From: Iris pallida
Taxonomy: Eukaryota; Streptophyta; Magnoliopsida; Asparagales; Iridaceae
Direction: 5' to 3'
Length of the DNA stretch: 64,000 bases
Assembly (NCBI GenBank): GCA_029216955.1
Contig: JANAVB010033216.1
Coordinates: 11,964,198-12,028,197 of the forward strand
How positions within the stretch are numbered: position 1 is the stretch's first letter; each line of letters begins with the position of its first letter. Under the pieces are notes generated by a model, which was not told the origin of the DNA, did not search any database, and saw nothing but the letters and a program-made list of their open reading frames with translations. Both the position numbers and the translations under genes were made by a program. Positions 42,778 through 53,997 of the stretch are shown here, piece after piece.

Positions 42778-45022
42778 TGTAGTGCCCCGTCCCGCTCAGT
42801 CAATCGGAGGAATCGGAACGCCGACGGCGTTCGGACTTAGCCTTGCAACGGCTACTCGAAGACATTGCTCGGTCGAGGCGACCGCTCGCTCAGGTGGGAT
42901 AGTTTCGGTGAACTTGCCTCATCTTTGCCATCACATAATAAATCGTGTTTTCAACTTGCACAAGTAGGCTTAATAATAAAAGAGATGAATCCACATAGCT
43001 AAGGGAATAATCTCGACGGGTCAAAATGTGTTAGAACATGGAAAAACGTCACACGGTCGGCTTAGAGTTGGTGCACGGCGTGCTTTGAAAATGACACTCG
43101 ATCCTTCGTCCCGTGGCTTGGGAGAAGGAAAGTTGGTTGATTAGGCAAAGTTATGAACGTAGCCTAAGTCATAGGCGTCGTCCGCGTAAATGCTCGATAA
43201 AGCATGTACGCTTCCATGATGCAAGGCTTGGCATAGCCTTTGCTCGTCCCTTGAGTTAAGTTGTAGGCTTGGTGAAGTTAGGCAAAGTGATGGTGGTCGA
43301 CCTAAGTCATTCCAAGCACGGTCCTACGAGTCCTACGGCTGGATATGACAACTTAGTCTTACGGTTTCAAGCCCGTCATATAGAATATGTCTTGGGCGGT
43401 GGCGTCGCGTAGAGTTCAAGTTGGTTTAAGACACGATGTCACGGACTTAGTGTTTTCAGGCACGGGCCACGGTTGATTCATTGAGTTTGGAAAGTGTTGT
43501 GAATAGTTGTTCTTGAGTTGAGTAAAATGATAGGGCAAGAAAGAAGAATGCTCGCGACTACGGGTCGTCGAGGCAAGATCTCAGAGGTGAGACGTATTGA
43601 ACTTGGCCCTGAGAGAGATGATAACACTAGAGGTGGAATGACTGTGTGAGACGTCAGTTGAGTCGAGTCTTGCATGGTCATGGACAACTTGTCGACAAGG
43701 TAGAGTTTCCTCGAACGGTAGCCCGACGGAAGGGGACCGGTTCTTGAGAAGCAGCATTAGCACGTGCTGGATGACCGCACAAGTTAGCGCAGAGGCTTGC
43801 CAGCGGGGCTAGCTACCTACCTGGCAAGGGCGGTCGCCTAACAAGCTAAAGGAGTCCAGGATGGCTCTGGAAGTCAGTGACCAAATCATATAGATGAGTC
43901 GGCATGGCGGCAATCCGCGTGTGTGCCTTTGGATTGAGTTGAGTTGTTGAATGTGTGTACAGTTGGAATACGATGTTTGGTCCTAAGATATGGCATCAAC
44001 ATAGGCGATGTACTTCGGCACGAGATGTGGCGTCGAGTCTTGAGTTGTCGGCATATAAGTTGTATATGTTGGTTGAGTTGTTTGAGTTTAAGTCAGGAAA
44101 CCGCCGCAAGGCAAAGTTGGTCGAGTGACACTAACATTCACAAGTCTTGATTGGGTCAGTTGATAATCAAAGTAGCAAGGGCCGCGAGGCGGCGATATGG
44201 TTGAGTCGCACATAGTTGCGAGGCACGGCACAAAGGACTTATAGCACGGTCACACGGGAATGGAGCCTCATCGCGTAGTTGCGTCTCTGATTTTGGCCGA
44301 AAGGCAAGCACGACTTGATAGGTTAACATTGTTTGAGTCGACATTGTCGTTGCAAGCACGAGATGGTCTAGAGACACAGAATAGGGAAGGCGTCGGTCAT
44401 AAAACTGATCCTAAGGCAAGAGTAGAAAGACAATAAAAAAGGGGACTATGTTGCACAAAGTAAAGTAAACGTGTTGGTTTTGTATGGGTGGACGAGGAGC
44501 TCATTCCACCAGTACAGTTGAGTACTGACACCCACATAGTTTACATGTGCAGGCACAGGTAGAAGCTCGTGGTGCGGAGCTCGCTTGGATGCGTCGAGGC
44601 ACAGAGTTCCTTGTCGATTCAAAGCGTGCGGCCGCATGGAGAAAAGACTTATACGGGACATAATGTATGGACATCGCCTTCCGAAGCTTCCGTTGGAGTC
44701 AAGACTTGTATTGAGAGATGAGAGAGAGAGAGAGAGCTCAGTGACTTGTAATGTGAGCTTGAGAGAATTGTAATCTTGGCCTTGCGCCCATTGTAACCTT
44801 TGTTTCAATATCAATAAAAGTGTGTTTTGTAAAGACTTGTGTTTGCTTTCTAAAATTCTGCTGCTATTATTCAATGTCTCTGCTCGGGACTTCTGTGCGA
44901 CGACCCCGTCGCAGCCGCTGAAATCGGCCGTTATGGAACCCGCCTTGCACGAGCGCAATCTAGGCTCGTGCGGCATCACGCCTTAGCGAGGACGATCGCT
45001 CCTACGGGAGCGGGGCGTGACA
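42778..45022 (+). repeat. LARD 3' LTR
   Basis: 2245 bp, near-identical to 38479-40734 apart from small indels (for example a shorter block near 44760) and scattered substitutions. Confidence 0.92.
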
Positions 45023-46640
45023 ACAACACACATTTTTTGGTGCATTGCATTTGTCTACAACTTTAGTCGTAACCTTGAGAAGCTTTATCCGTTGACTGTC
45101 AAATGTATCTTTCTTAGTTATTCCAAAAGGGTTAGGATTGCTATAATCCTCTTACAAGCCGGTTGAATGTCTCTATGGATGTCACATCCTTTTGATACTT
45201 GTATTTTACCGAGTCGCCTCTCTCCACTTCATCTTCTCTTCCATCCATCCTCTCCCTTCTCCCACTCTTCCGGTTCCCACGTCTTGCTTTGTTCCTTCTT
45301 CCCCTACATCAATGTGCTTTACTGGATGCTGCTTGAACTGCCCTACTCCTAACCCGAAAGAGATCGATCGTCCAAATCCTATTTGGAGAATTGGAAGTCC
45401 TCCGCCTTCCATTGATTTGGATTTCTCAACTACTCTTCACAAAGATAAATGTACTCATTATCCATATCCTATGAATGATTGTCTCCTTTGTTCATTTTGG
45501 CTCTTTCTATCACCAGTTTGCCTTGTCTCTCTAAATGTTGTTTATAATTTCAGGACTCATGATGAGGCATTTGTTATACCACCCTGGAAGTAAGCCATGG
45601 CTAAAGAGATGGATGTCCTCTCATCTTGTGGCACTTAGGACATGGTTCCTACACCTTCTGATAGTGATATTGTTGGAGGTTAATGGGTGTTTACTCTCAA
45701 ATACCTACCATATGGCTCTATTGATCTATGTAAAGCTTATCTTCTCATGGAGGCTTCACCTAGGCATATGGTTTGACTACTTTGAAACTCTCTTAGGTCA
45801 CTTACCTCGACTTCATCTATGTCCCCTTTTCTCTTGCGTCAATCGAAGTCGACATTTGAGGTTTTTAGCTTGTTGTTAAAGATACCTTTTTTTGTATGAC
45901 GATCTTGCAAAGGCCTATATATGCAGCAACCTTCCGAATTTGTTTCTCAGGAGGAGAATGATGTGTACAAAATTAAGAAGGCAATGTATGGATTCAAGCG
46001 GGGGTTTAAATGTAGCAATCCCCTGCATTTTGTTACTAACGATCTAGGACAACCTCATTATTTCCTAGAGCGGAGGTTTAAATGTAGCAACCCCCTGCAT
46101 TTTGTTACTAACGATCTAGGACAACCTCATTATTTCCTAGGCATTTGAGGTAGCCCATAGCAAGAAGGGGGAGGAGTTCTCCTAAAGGAACTATGTCATG
46201 GATTTTTTCTACGAAAAACTAGATTACTTGGCTCCAAACCCCTTGATACTCCTATGGAGCTAAATTTGAATCCGTGGCCTAATGGCGCGCAATGATGTTA
46301 AGAGCAAGTCCGAGTATAAAAGATTTGTTGGGTAGCAAGTCCAAGCAAGTCCTTTGTTGTTGGGTGTAGTTACTCAATTCATTAAAAGTTTCAAGGGGTG
46401 TTATTAGTCTTAAGCTACATGAAGGGTCCCAATACCTTAAGGTTGTTTTACTCTGAATCTGACTATGTTTGATCAAAGACCGATAAGAGATCAATGTCTT
46501 GTTATTGCACTTATTTTGACGGATATCTAGTTATTTCAAGCAGAAAAAAACAAACAGTTGTAGCCAGATCAAGTGTGGGGACAGAATATAGAGCGATGAC
46601 TCATTCCGTCTATGAAATGATATGACTTAAAACTCTGATG
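45023..46640 (+). pseudogene. Copia A pol remnant: integrase tail, reverse transcriptase, RNase H
   Basis: Continuation of Copia A after the LARD. 45030-45150: a broken LEKLYPLTVKCIFLSYS, the end of integrase. 45595-45800: RT start pieces such as the pre-RT GTWDMVPTPSDSDIVGG region and IDLCKAYLLMEA. 45921-46000: MQQPSEFV, VYKIKKAMYGFKR (normally CKLKKALYGLKQ); the YVDD catalytic segment is lost. 46340-46640: FVG..Q..PLLLGVVTQF and a degraded RNase H. Many frameshifts and stops; inert. Confidence 0.72.
45999..46141 (+). repeat. 71-bp tandem duplication in Copia A
   Basis: gtttaaatgtagcaa(t/c)cccc through cctcattatttcctag occurs twice in direct succession with two or three differences, in place of the RT active-site region. 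Confidence 0.85.
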
Positions 46641-47109
46641 ATATCCAGTAACCCTTGCCCATGCACTGTTACAACCAAGCTGCTATATTAATTTATAGTT
46701 CTGTCTTCCATGAAAGGACCAAACACACGAAGTCCACTGTCATTTTGTTCGTGATGCTATTATAGGAAAACAGATGTGCACTTCCTTTACCACATCAGAA
46801 GACCAGACTGGAGATTTTTTTTACCAAACCGCTAGAATCTTCTCATTTTTCTGTTTTATGTTACAAGTTGAACATGCATGATATATATGCTCCAGCTTAG
46901 GGAATGATTTGAGCTAGAGTTAGTCCAACTAGTCTAGACCATCTATTGGGCCTTCCTAGGGTTTCCCTAGATACTGGAAAGCAGGGTTATTTGAACCACT
47001 CTCTCTTTCTCCTCAACTATACAGACCTGAAAATTATGCCTGAAATACTTTGCCTTAGCTTTTGAATGTATTGGTTTGTGAAAGTTATTGTTAGCTTGCT
47101 AGCAAAACA

Positions 47110-47460
47110 AGTCAAACTGCTTACTCATCTTTTATACTATTCTCTTGGTTTCTCAATATGCAGTAATATATAAAGTGGATCCACATTTACCAAAATGCAT
47201 TTCCAGTTTTACTAAAATGTGATTCATCTGTCACACAAAAAAAAGAAGAAGACTGAAAGAGGTAAAGTTTTATAGGTTAACTAGGTGTCTCGACATCGGA
47301 TTTAGTCCTCGACTAGTCTCCAAGTACTGTGCTCCATAAACACAATATCATTATTAGCTTCTTGGTAACATGCTTCAATTATATTTCTGGTTGATCTGCA
47401 GATGTTATGAAGAACTTTATCTGAAAGACTAATCTGAAGATGGAAATTTACTTGTACCAG
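47110..47460. other. SCPL intron 1, last part
   Basis: AT-rich sequence ending in a normal acceptor (cttgtaccag, 47460). No other feature seen. Confidence 0.6.
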
Positions 47461-47568
47461 GGCCAGGGTGTTCATCCATAGCATATGGGGCAGCTCAGGA
47501 ATTAGGACCGTTCCTGGTCTGAAGTAATGGATCCAACCTCACCCTAAATCCTTACTCTTGGAACAAGG
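47461..47568 (+). pseudogene. SCPL exon 2
   Basis: Begins GG-CCA-GGG-TGT: with the last G of exon 1 it rebuilds GGPGCSS, the oxyanion-hole region. Continues IAYGAAQELGPFLV, TGA, SNGSNLTLNPYSWNK, donor gg|gtaagc. The stop stands where the family has Arg or Lys (CGA to TGA fits). Confidence 0.85.
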
Positions 47569-47710
47569 GTAAGCCCTTTTATTCTATTCTGACACCCCAC
47601 ATATAGTTTTTCCTTATTTCCTTCAGATTTTCTTTTTCTTTTTTGTGTGAGAAAGATGGGATCAACATATTTCTTGAATGTGTTTTTCTTATTGATTGAT
47701 GACTATGGAG

Positions 47711-47883
47711 TGACAAATCTTCTATTTGTTGAAGCGCCAGTAGGAGTGGGCTTCTCCTATACAAATAAATCAGCTGATCTACAAGAGCTAGGGATGAGAT
47801 AACTGCCAAGGACTCGCATGTATTACTTATTTCATGGTTCAAAAGGTTGCCTAGTTTCAAGTCCCACCAATTCTACATCACAT

Positions 47884-47916
<33 letters not shown>

Positions 47917-47924
47917 CTATGCAG
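47711..47924 (+). pseudogene. SCPL exon 3 with GA microsatellite in the catalytic Ser motif
   Basis: [27 protein letters not shown], then a lost base (about 47792), [28 protein letters not shown], then 47883-47918, a (GA)n run, ending AGCTATGCAG|gtaaaa = SYAG and donor. The family has FYI-(A/T)-GESYAG here. The GA run lies inside the GGAGAGAGC codons. Confidence 0.85.
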
Positions 47925-47972
47925 GTAAAATAACTTTTATCTATTCTAAAGGACTTTTGTGTGTATTTACAC

Positions 47973-48620
47973 TGTCAGAGTTATTATTGTTATTTATCAT
48001 ATATGGGTACAATGAAGTAATTGTGGGTGTATTTATCATCATGCATATTAATATAAATACACATGGATGCAACCTAGAGATTTAGCGATTGCACTATCTT
48101 TTCTCATTTTCCCTTTTCTTCTTTACTTTTCTTTCTCCTCTCCAAACTTCACTTGGTATCAGAGTAACTTAAAGGTACTACAAATTCCATCCATACTGCC
48201 GCTGATTGAACTCGTGGTGAGTTCGACGAAGATTCGGGGTTGCAGTCCATTTTTTTGGGACGTTGTTTGATGGTTGTATTTTTCATATGTCGTTCGTCAT
48301 TTGCCGTTCATCATTCGTAGTCATTCGTGATTTGTTTATGAGATCGAGAGTTTCTATAGATCTTGGTGTTTGTGGTTGATAGTCGTTGTTAGTTGTGAGA
48401 TTTAGGATTTCTATAGATCTCTGTTAATTGTTCGTTGTCGGTTGTAGTTCGTTGTGAGATATAGGGTTTCAGAGATCTCGTCTTTCTGTTACATATACAA
48501 GTATGGTGGTGACCGAATCTTCTGGCGAGGTTAATAGTGGTGGTGGTCCTCTTTTTATTGTTATTCACAATAATAAATTGTAAAAATCGATTACAACGGT
48601 GAAGGTCAATCATGACTCAT
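47973..48620 (+). mobile_element. Copia B remnant: LTR, PBS and start of gag
   Basis: Possible LTR 47973-48151 (starts tgtcagagtt, TATA-like taatataaatac, ends aacttca), PBS-like tggtatcagag at 48154-48164, a leader with repeated gttcgttgt/agatttctatagatct phrases, and a gag start at about 48504 (MVVTESSGEVNSGGGP), which breaks after about 15 codons. Nothing further of the element remains. Confidence 0.6.
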
Positions 48621-48925
48621 GAGATAGTACGGTGATCAAGACTTGTAGATAGATTAGATTTATCGTAAACTGTAAGTACTGACACGATCAAATGGCTGAC
48701 AGATTCATATCATGTTCGAATCTGACATGAAATCATATGGAACAATGGCGACTCATGAGATAGAGCGATGATCAAGACTTGTAGATAGATTAGATTTATC
48801 ATAAATTATAACTAGTGCCACAACCAAATGACTGGCTAAATCGTATCGGGTTCTAATCTGACATAAATTCATATGGGACACGGTGATCAAGACTTGTAGA
48901 TAGATTAGATTTTTCAATAAACTAT
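48614..48925. repeat. Tandem repeat, unit about 135 bp, 2.4 copies
   Basis: gactcatgagatag...ggtgatcaagacttgtagatagattagattt repeats from 48614, 48749 and (partial) about 48880. 48926-49021 is AT-rich without features. Confidence 0.8.
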
Positions 48926-49413
48926 TAAAATTTAGAAAAAATGTTATATATTTAGAAATAAAAGTATTTTTTGTGTTTCTTAGTAGTTTTGAAATTGAAA
49001 TAAATAATAGTCATCCCTTGCTAGACTTGACAATTATGCCGGACCGGATCGGCCCAAGCTGGTATGAAAAATTGGTCCATTTGCTGGCCCGGTCCGACTA
49101 ATCGTAGGCTCGCGATGGCCTAGCCCACTATATTGGGGCGTGATGGGCCTCATATTTCGGTCCATAAGAGAGGCCCGACTTGAAACCCCGACTAGGCCGG
49201 AGGCTCAGTTCGGCCCAAAATTGATGGTTGGCTGCTGGGCCACCTACATATATAGTAGAGAACTGTTTTTTATATTGGCTAATATATTCTTTTTAACATT
49301 GGTCAACTAATTACCTAGATATAGTGAAAAATTAATTTTCAAGTTAGTCTTATTTGTTTGGTAGAAACTTAATTAATCACCTAGATATAGTAGAAAGTTA
49401 TAGTGTAAAATAG

Positions 49414-49544
49414 TGTAGAGTTTTTAAGTGATTTTTTATTATTGGAATAGAGACTACATGTATATAGGAGAGGCTAGCCTCCTCTCCTATCATTCTAGGC
49501 AATGTGGGACTAAAGCCCAATAACACTTAACACATATATCAACA
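49414..49544 (-). repeat. Copia C 3' LTR
   Basis: 131 bp, tgtagag...atcaaca on the plus strand. Contains the palindrome aggagaggctagcctcctct. Confidence 0.92.
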
Positions 49545-49556
49545 CTCCCCCTCAAG
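49545..49556 (-). other. Copia C polypurine tract
   Basis: On the minus strand: cttgagggggag, directly before the 3' LTR. Confidence 0.85.
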
Positions 49557-52500
49557 ATGGGCAAAAGATATTCACTAAACCCATCTTGTCACATCCTCTC
49601 ATCATGCTGATAGAACTAAGCCCCTTTGTCAGTCCGTCTGCTACCTGATCTTTGGTTGGAACGTAGCCCAGTTCTAGTACTCCTTTCTCCAGCTTTTCTT
49701 TGATGAAGAATCTGTCAATCTCGATATGCTTGGTCCTGTCATGCTGTACTGGATTGTTGGCAATACTAATAGCTGACTGGTTGTCACACCATAGCTTCAT
49801 CTTGGCTTCCTGGTCCAGCTTTAGCTCCGTCAGCATATTCTTCAACCACAATAGTTCTGTGACTCCCAAGGCCATAGCTCTATACTCTGCTTCAGCTGTT
49901 GATCTGGCCACTACTGACTGCTTCTTACTCCTCCAAGAGACCAAGTTGCCTCCTACAAATATGCAGTAGCCCGATGTGGATCTCCTGTCGTCAGCACAGC
50001 TAGCCTAGTCAGAATCACAATAGCCCTCGATGCTTACATGATTATTTCTTCTGAAGATCAGTTCCTTCCCGGGGGCTCCCTTCAAGTACCTCAAAATCTG
50101 GTATACTGCTTCCATATGACCCTTCCGGGGGTCATGCATGTAGCGGCTCACTACACTGACCGCAAAGCTGATATCAGGTCGAGTGTGACTCAAGTAGATC
50201 AACTTGTCCACCAATCTCTGATATCTATCCCGGTCAACTGGTTCTCCAGCTTTAGCATCCAGTTTGAACTTCTGGTCTATCGGTGTCGTAGCTGGTTTGC
50301 ATCCCATCATCCCCGTTTTCGTAAGCAGGTCCAGTGCGTACTTCCTTTGAGAAAGAACGATTCCCTCATTATCTCGAGCAATCTCAATCCCAAGGAAGTA
50401 TCGAAGAGGGCCAAGATCCTTCACCTCGAACTCCTTGCCAAGCTTTCCTTTGAGTTGGGCGATCTCCTGCTCATCATCGCCTGTGATAATCATATCATCT
50501 ACATATACCGCAAGCATGGTGATGTGGCCTCTACTTCGTCTGAAGAAGACAGTGTGATCAGCATTGATCTGCTGATATCACATCCCTATCATTGCTCTCC
50601 TGAACCTGTCAAACCATGCTCGAGGAGACTGCTTTAGTCCATAGAGGGACTTCTTCAGTCTACAGGCCTTGCCTTCTGTTTGTTTGGTGCCGAATCCTGG
50701 TGGTATCTCCATGTACACCTCCTCCACTAGATCCCCATGAAGAAATATATTCTTCACATCCAGTTGGTGTAGCTTCCACCCTCCATTGGCTGCCAGGGAG
50801 ATCAAGGTCCTGACGGTGCTCATCTTCGCCAATGGTGCAAAGGTCTCGTTATAGTCGATACCGTACGTCTGACTGTATCCTTTTGCCACCAGTCAAGCTT
50901 TATAGCGCTCAACCTGTCCATCTGGGTTCTGCTTCACAGTAAAAATCTATTTGCATCCAACTGCTCTTTTTCCTTCTGGCAGTCTCACCAGCTCCCAAGT
51001 GTGGTTCTTCTCAAGAGCTCCCAACTCCTCATGCATTGCGTTTTCCACTTTGGATCGTTCTTGGCAACCTGCCAATTGTTAGGTACAGTAATACTATCCA
51101 AAGATGCTATAAATGCTCCATGAGAAGAAGAGATATGATCATAATAAACAAACTTAGCAAGGTCCCAACCATATCTGTCCGGAGGATTTCTCGCATTACT
51201 GCGAGTAGTCCTTCGTGCAGGTAGTGGTATGAGAGAAGTAGGAGGGATGATATCACCTGAGGAGGGTGGTGGTGTAAATGAGGAGGATGGTGGTGTCTCA
51301 GGAGTTGGGACAGACGCATGCAAGGGACTTAGCACTGGCACTGTAGGTATTGGTCCTGCAGCTTGCTTCTCTCTCCTGCTGTAGGTAAGTAACTCCTCCT
51401 GAGCCGTAGGCCTGATACTTTTTATCTCCTCCTCCTGTTCTGCTTCACCTTCATGTTTCTCCTCAACCGTGCCTCTATGCCATACTTCTAGATCGGTTAC
51501 CACCAAGTTCTCCATCTCCCCCTCTCGTCTTATACTGGTAATATTAGGCGTGTTGTGCGACGTTCCCTCCTGGCGGTAATATGGCTCATGCTCTCGGAAG
51601 TTGACATCCATACTAACGAACTTCTTCTTCTCTACTGGACTCCAGCACACATATCCCTTCTGAGTCGCTGAGTAGCCCACGAAGATGCATTTGACTGCTC
51701 TGGGGTCAAGTTTCCCAACTGATGGTCTGTTGTCTTTCACAAAGCACACACACCCAAACACCTTTAGTGGGAGTATCCCACTATTATTGCCTTGTAATAC
51801 TTCGCATGGGGACTTCCATCCCAGAACTTTTGAAGGCATCCTGTTGATAAGTTGAACTGCTGTCAATACTGCATGTCGCCATAGATTTTGTGGGACATTC
51901 ATGTCGATCATCATACTTCTTACGGTCTCTAGAAGGTGTCGGTTCTTCCTTTCTGCTACTCCATTTTGTGCTGGTGTGTATGCACAGCTGGTCTGGTGCT
52001 GTATTTCGTGTGCTGACAGGTACTCTACAAGTGTCCTGTTGGTGTACTCCGTTCCATTGTCAGACCTCGGTACCTTCACTACTGCATTGTACTGAGTCTG
52101 GACATGTTTATGGAAGTCCCGAAAGCAAGCAAATACTTCACTCTTATTTTTCATTAAATACAGCCAGGAGACACGAAATGCACAATCAATAAAGGAGAGA
52201 CAAAGTACTTATATCCATTCATAGTGTTAGTAGCACATGGACCCCAAACATCAGAATGTACTACCTCAAAAACAAGAGAACTCTTATGACCAGTACCAAC
52301 ATATGAGTTTCTATTAAGCTTTCCTAACTCGCATGCATCACATACTAATTTTTGGTTATTTGATTTTGCATACATCTCTGGATACAACTTACTTGGAGTA
52401 TCAAAAGAAGAATGTCCCATCCTCCTATGATGAAGTATCAAAATAACTTTAGTCCTCTGTTGCAGCTCTCCCGTTCCAGCCTTCTCTGCCATAGATATCA

Positions 52501-52880
52501 ATGCTGAGTCCAGTCTTTTCCGATCTAGGTACCATAGTCCCTCATGTCAGGTGCCAGTCCCAAGTCTTCGTCCCGTCCCTTTCTCCTGGAAGATCACCTT
52601 GGGAATATCAAAAGAAACAGTGCATTTTAGTTGAAGAATTATAGAACTAATAGACAAGAGACTGACTGGAAAGGATGGAGCATGTAACACATTGGATAAT
52701 CTTATTGAACCTGTACAATTAACAGTACCCTTACCGACCACTGGTTGGAAAGTGCCATCTGCAGTCTGAATGGTGTCTGCTGGTGCTAGGTGAGTGTATG
52801 AAGAAAACTTACTAGCGTTCCCGGTCACATGCTGAGATGCTCCTGAGTCGATAATCTAGTCTGACGTTTTAAGGGAAAAC
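49552..52880 (-). pseudogene. Copia C polyprotein: protease, integrase, RT, RNase H
   Basis: From the 5' side (right): protease IIDSGASQHVTGN (52860-52815), where the conserved Trp before IIDSG is TAG; GAG-pre-integrase MGHSSFDTPSKLY, CDACELGKLNRNSYVG and FEVVHSDVWGPC; a frameshift at about 52165; integrase KVPRSDNGTEYTN and NGVAERKNRHLLETVR (52090-51930); the long linker with VFGCVCFVKD; RT with stops near 50950, 50895 and 50580 but QLDVKNIFLHGDLVEEVYME, CRLKKSLYGLKQSPRAWFDR and YVDDM (about 50495) intact; RNase H SKKQSVVARSTAEAEYRAMA, LWCDNQSAI, TKHIEIDRFFIKEKL to the stop at 49552. It is one recognisable reading direction with about six breaks. Non-functional but young enough to align end to end. 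Confidence 0.88.
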
Positions 52881-53529
52881 ATAGATACAAGAGCGAGTGA
52901 CTCGTCAGTACCTTCTGATGGGTGAGCATACATAGCGGCGTTGTCTCCGAAGAATGGGATGGATGTCTCCTCTGCTCCGCTCCTCCTGTCTCCTTCGGTC
53001 GACGCTCTCTGCTTTCTCTCCAGCATGTCCAGCAGTCCTGATCCTCTTCAGTAAAGGTGCCACCAGCTCCTCCATTCCCTTCTGCCACCAGCAAGTTTGT
53101 CCGATAGCCTCATTGAGAATCTCATATGAGATAAATCTTCAAGAACGATTTTAGGCTTCCTTACACTGTAGGTGCCACAGATGAAATAAATCTCAAGTTT
53201 AGGCTTACCTACATCGTAGGTGCCACAGATGAGATAAATCTCAAGTTTAGGCTTACCTACACAATAGGAGCCCTAAAAGTGATGTGCACGGAGGCACCCA
53301 CGGCGGCGGCAGCGGCTGTAGCAGCCGCAGCGGCGGCTGCAGCGGCAGCGGGAGCGGCGCAGCAGTGGCAGCTACACAGCCACAGCGGCACAGCCGCAGC
53401 GGCAGCGGGAGCAGCGGCGCAGTAGCGGCAGCGGCAGCGGCGGCGTGGGGGGAGGGGGGAAGGGAGGGCGAGGTTAGGGGTAGGATTTGTGTGGAAAAGG
53501 TGGTTCTGACGGTATTCTAAGCAAGTTTA
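52881..53529 (-). pseudogene. Copia C gag remnant and leader
   Basis: About 650 bp remains between PBS and protease, too short for a gag of about 1 kb. Minus-strand frames give fragments around 53094-52825 (a short Glu/Arg-rich piece) but no zinc knuckle. 53284-53440 is a GGC/GCA trinucleotide-rich stretch, and 53150-53270 has a threefold repeat of agatgagataaatctcaagt-like text with taggcttacctaca. Confidence 0.55.
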
Positions 53530-53542
53530 GGCTCTGATACCA
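53530..53542 (-). other. Copia C primer-binding site
   Basis: Minus strand: tggtatcagagcc, matching initiator tRNA-Met, adjacent to the 5' LTR. Confidence 0.92.
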
Positions 53543-53674
53543 TGTAGAATTTTTAAGTGATTTTTATTATTGGAATAGAGACTACATATATATATAGGAG
53601 AGGCTAGCCTCCTCTCCTATCATTCTAGGCAATGTGGGACTAAAGCTCAATAATACTTAACACATATATCAACA
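53543..53674 (-). repeat. Copia C 5' LTR
   Basis: 132 bp, near-identical to 49414-49544. Confidence 0.92.
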
Positions 53675-53997
53675 AATAGTTTTTTTTTATATTTTATTTT
53701 ATTTGGCCCAGGTCCGGCCCGACCCAAAGTCCACCGTGTCGTTGGCTACATGCCGAACTGGATTGAGTTTCCACCCTTAGGCCCGGTCTGCTACAATACA
53801 TGGGCTCCAGAGATCCGGTCCGGACCCGACCCGACCCGGCCCGGCTCACTTGACAGCTATACCTCTTGCTGATTGGTTCACATGCGATAAATAAGTTTTC
53901 TTTATGTACATGCTTTTACAACCTTACTATTCTTTTGTATCCTTGTTGATTGTCTTTTATGTTCAATTTTCTCAGCCGAGTTGACTGTAAATGAGAG

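Larger units (their letters stand above)
38479..45022 (+). mobile_element. LARD-like non-coding LTR retrotransposon with perfect TSD
   Basis: LTRs 38479-40734 (2256 bp) and 42778-45022 (2245 bp), both starting tgtagtgccccgtcccgctc and ending gcggggcgtgaca. Target duplication acaac on both sides (38474-38478 and 45023-45027). PBS TGGTATCAGAGC three bases after the left LTR. The internal 2043 bp has no gag or pol on either strand. Long LTRs with a non-coding interior fit a LARD, which needs proteins from a relative. The LTR copies differ by few substitutions, so insertion is recent relative to its host, Copia A. Confidence 0.92.
31306..47104 (+). mobile_element. Copia A: decayed Ty1/Copia element hosting three later insertions
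   Basis: The left LTR start tgctagagctagagttaacccaac (31306) and the right LTR start tgatttgagctagagttagtccaac (46905) share about 60 bp, to agggttt. The right LTR ends ...gcttgctagca at 47104. Flanks are aaaca (31301-31305) and aaaca (47105-47109). Remnants of integrase, RT and RNase H lie in order on the plus strand at 37841-38478 and 45023-46640. The left LTR is cut at its (TA)n tract by a LINE and a MITE, and integrase is cut by the LARD. Gag and most of the left internal region are missing. The right LTR would be about 200 bp. Confidence 0.6.
49414..53674 (-). mobile_element. Copia C: complete short-LTR Ty1/Copia element
   Basis: 4261 bp with 131/132-bp LTRs and a perfect 5-bp TSD (aatag at 49409-49413 and 53675-53679). 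PBS and polypurine tract are in place for minus-strand transcription. Pol is collinear (protease, integrase, RT, RNase H), with stops and frameshifts; gag is mostly deleted. The LTRs differ at about four positions plus two small indels, so the insertion is not brand new. Confidence 0.93.
49022..53861. mobile_element. hAT-type MITE split by Copia C
   Basis: Left end tagacttgacaattatgccg (49022) and right end, minus strand, tagctgtcaagtgagccggg pair as imperfect TIRs of the TAG(N)CTGTCAA...GCCCGG class known from plant hAT MITEs; both ends are rich in GGCCCGGCC words. An 8-bp flank match (tcccttgc / cctcttgc) has two mismatches. About 580 bp without the Copia inserted at 49413. Confidence 0.5.

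Noticed and set aside
44446..44979. 177-codon minus-strand ORF in the LARD 3' LTR
   Set aside because: The matching region of the other LTR is broken into two frames, and no homology is recognised; LTR sequence without coding role.
50038..50637. 199-codon plus-strand ORF
   Set aside because: Antisense of the Copia C reverse transcriptase region containing YVDDM on the minus strand.
53284..53520. Gly/Ser/Ala-rich 78-codon ORF
   Set aside because: Trinucleotide-repeat translation within the Copia C leader/gag remnant, on the wrong strand.
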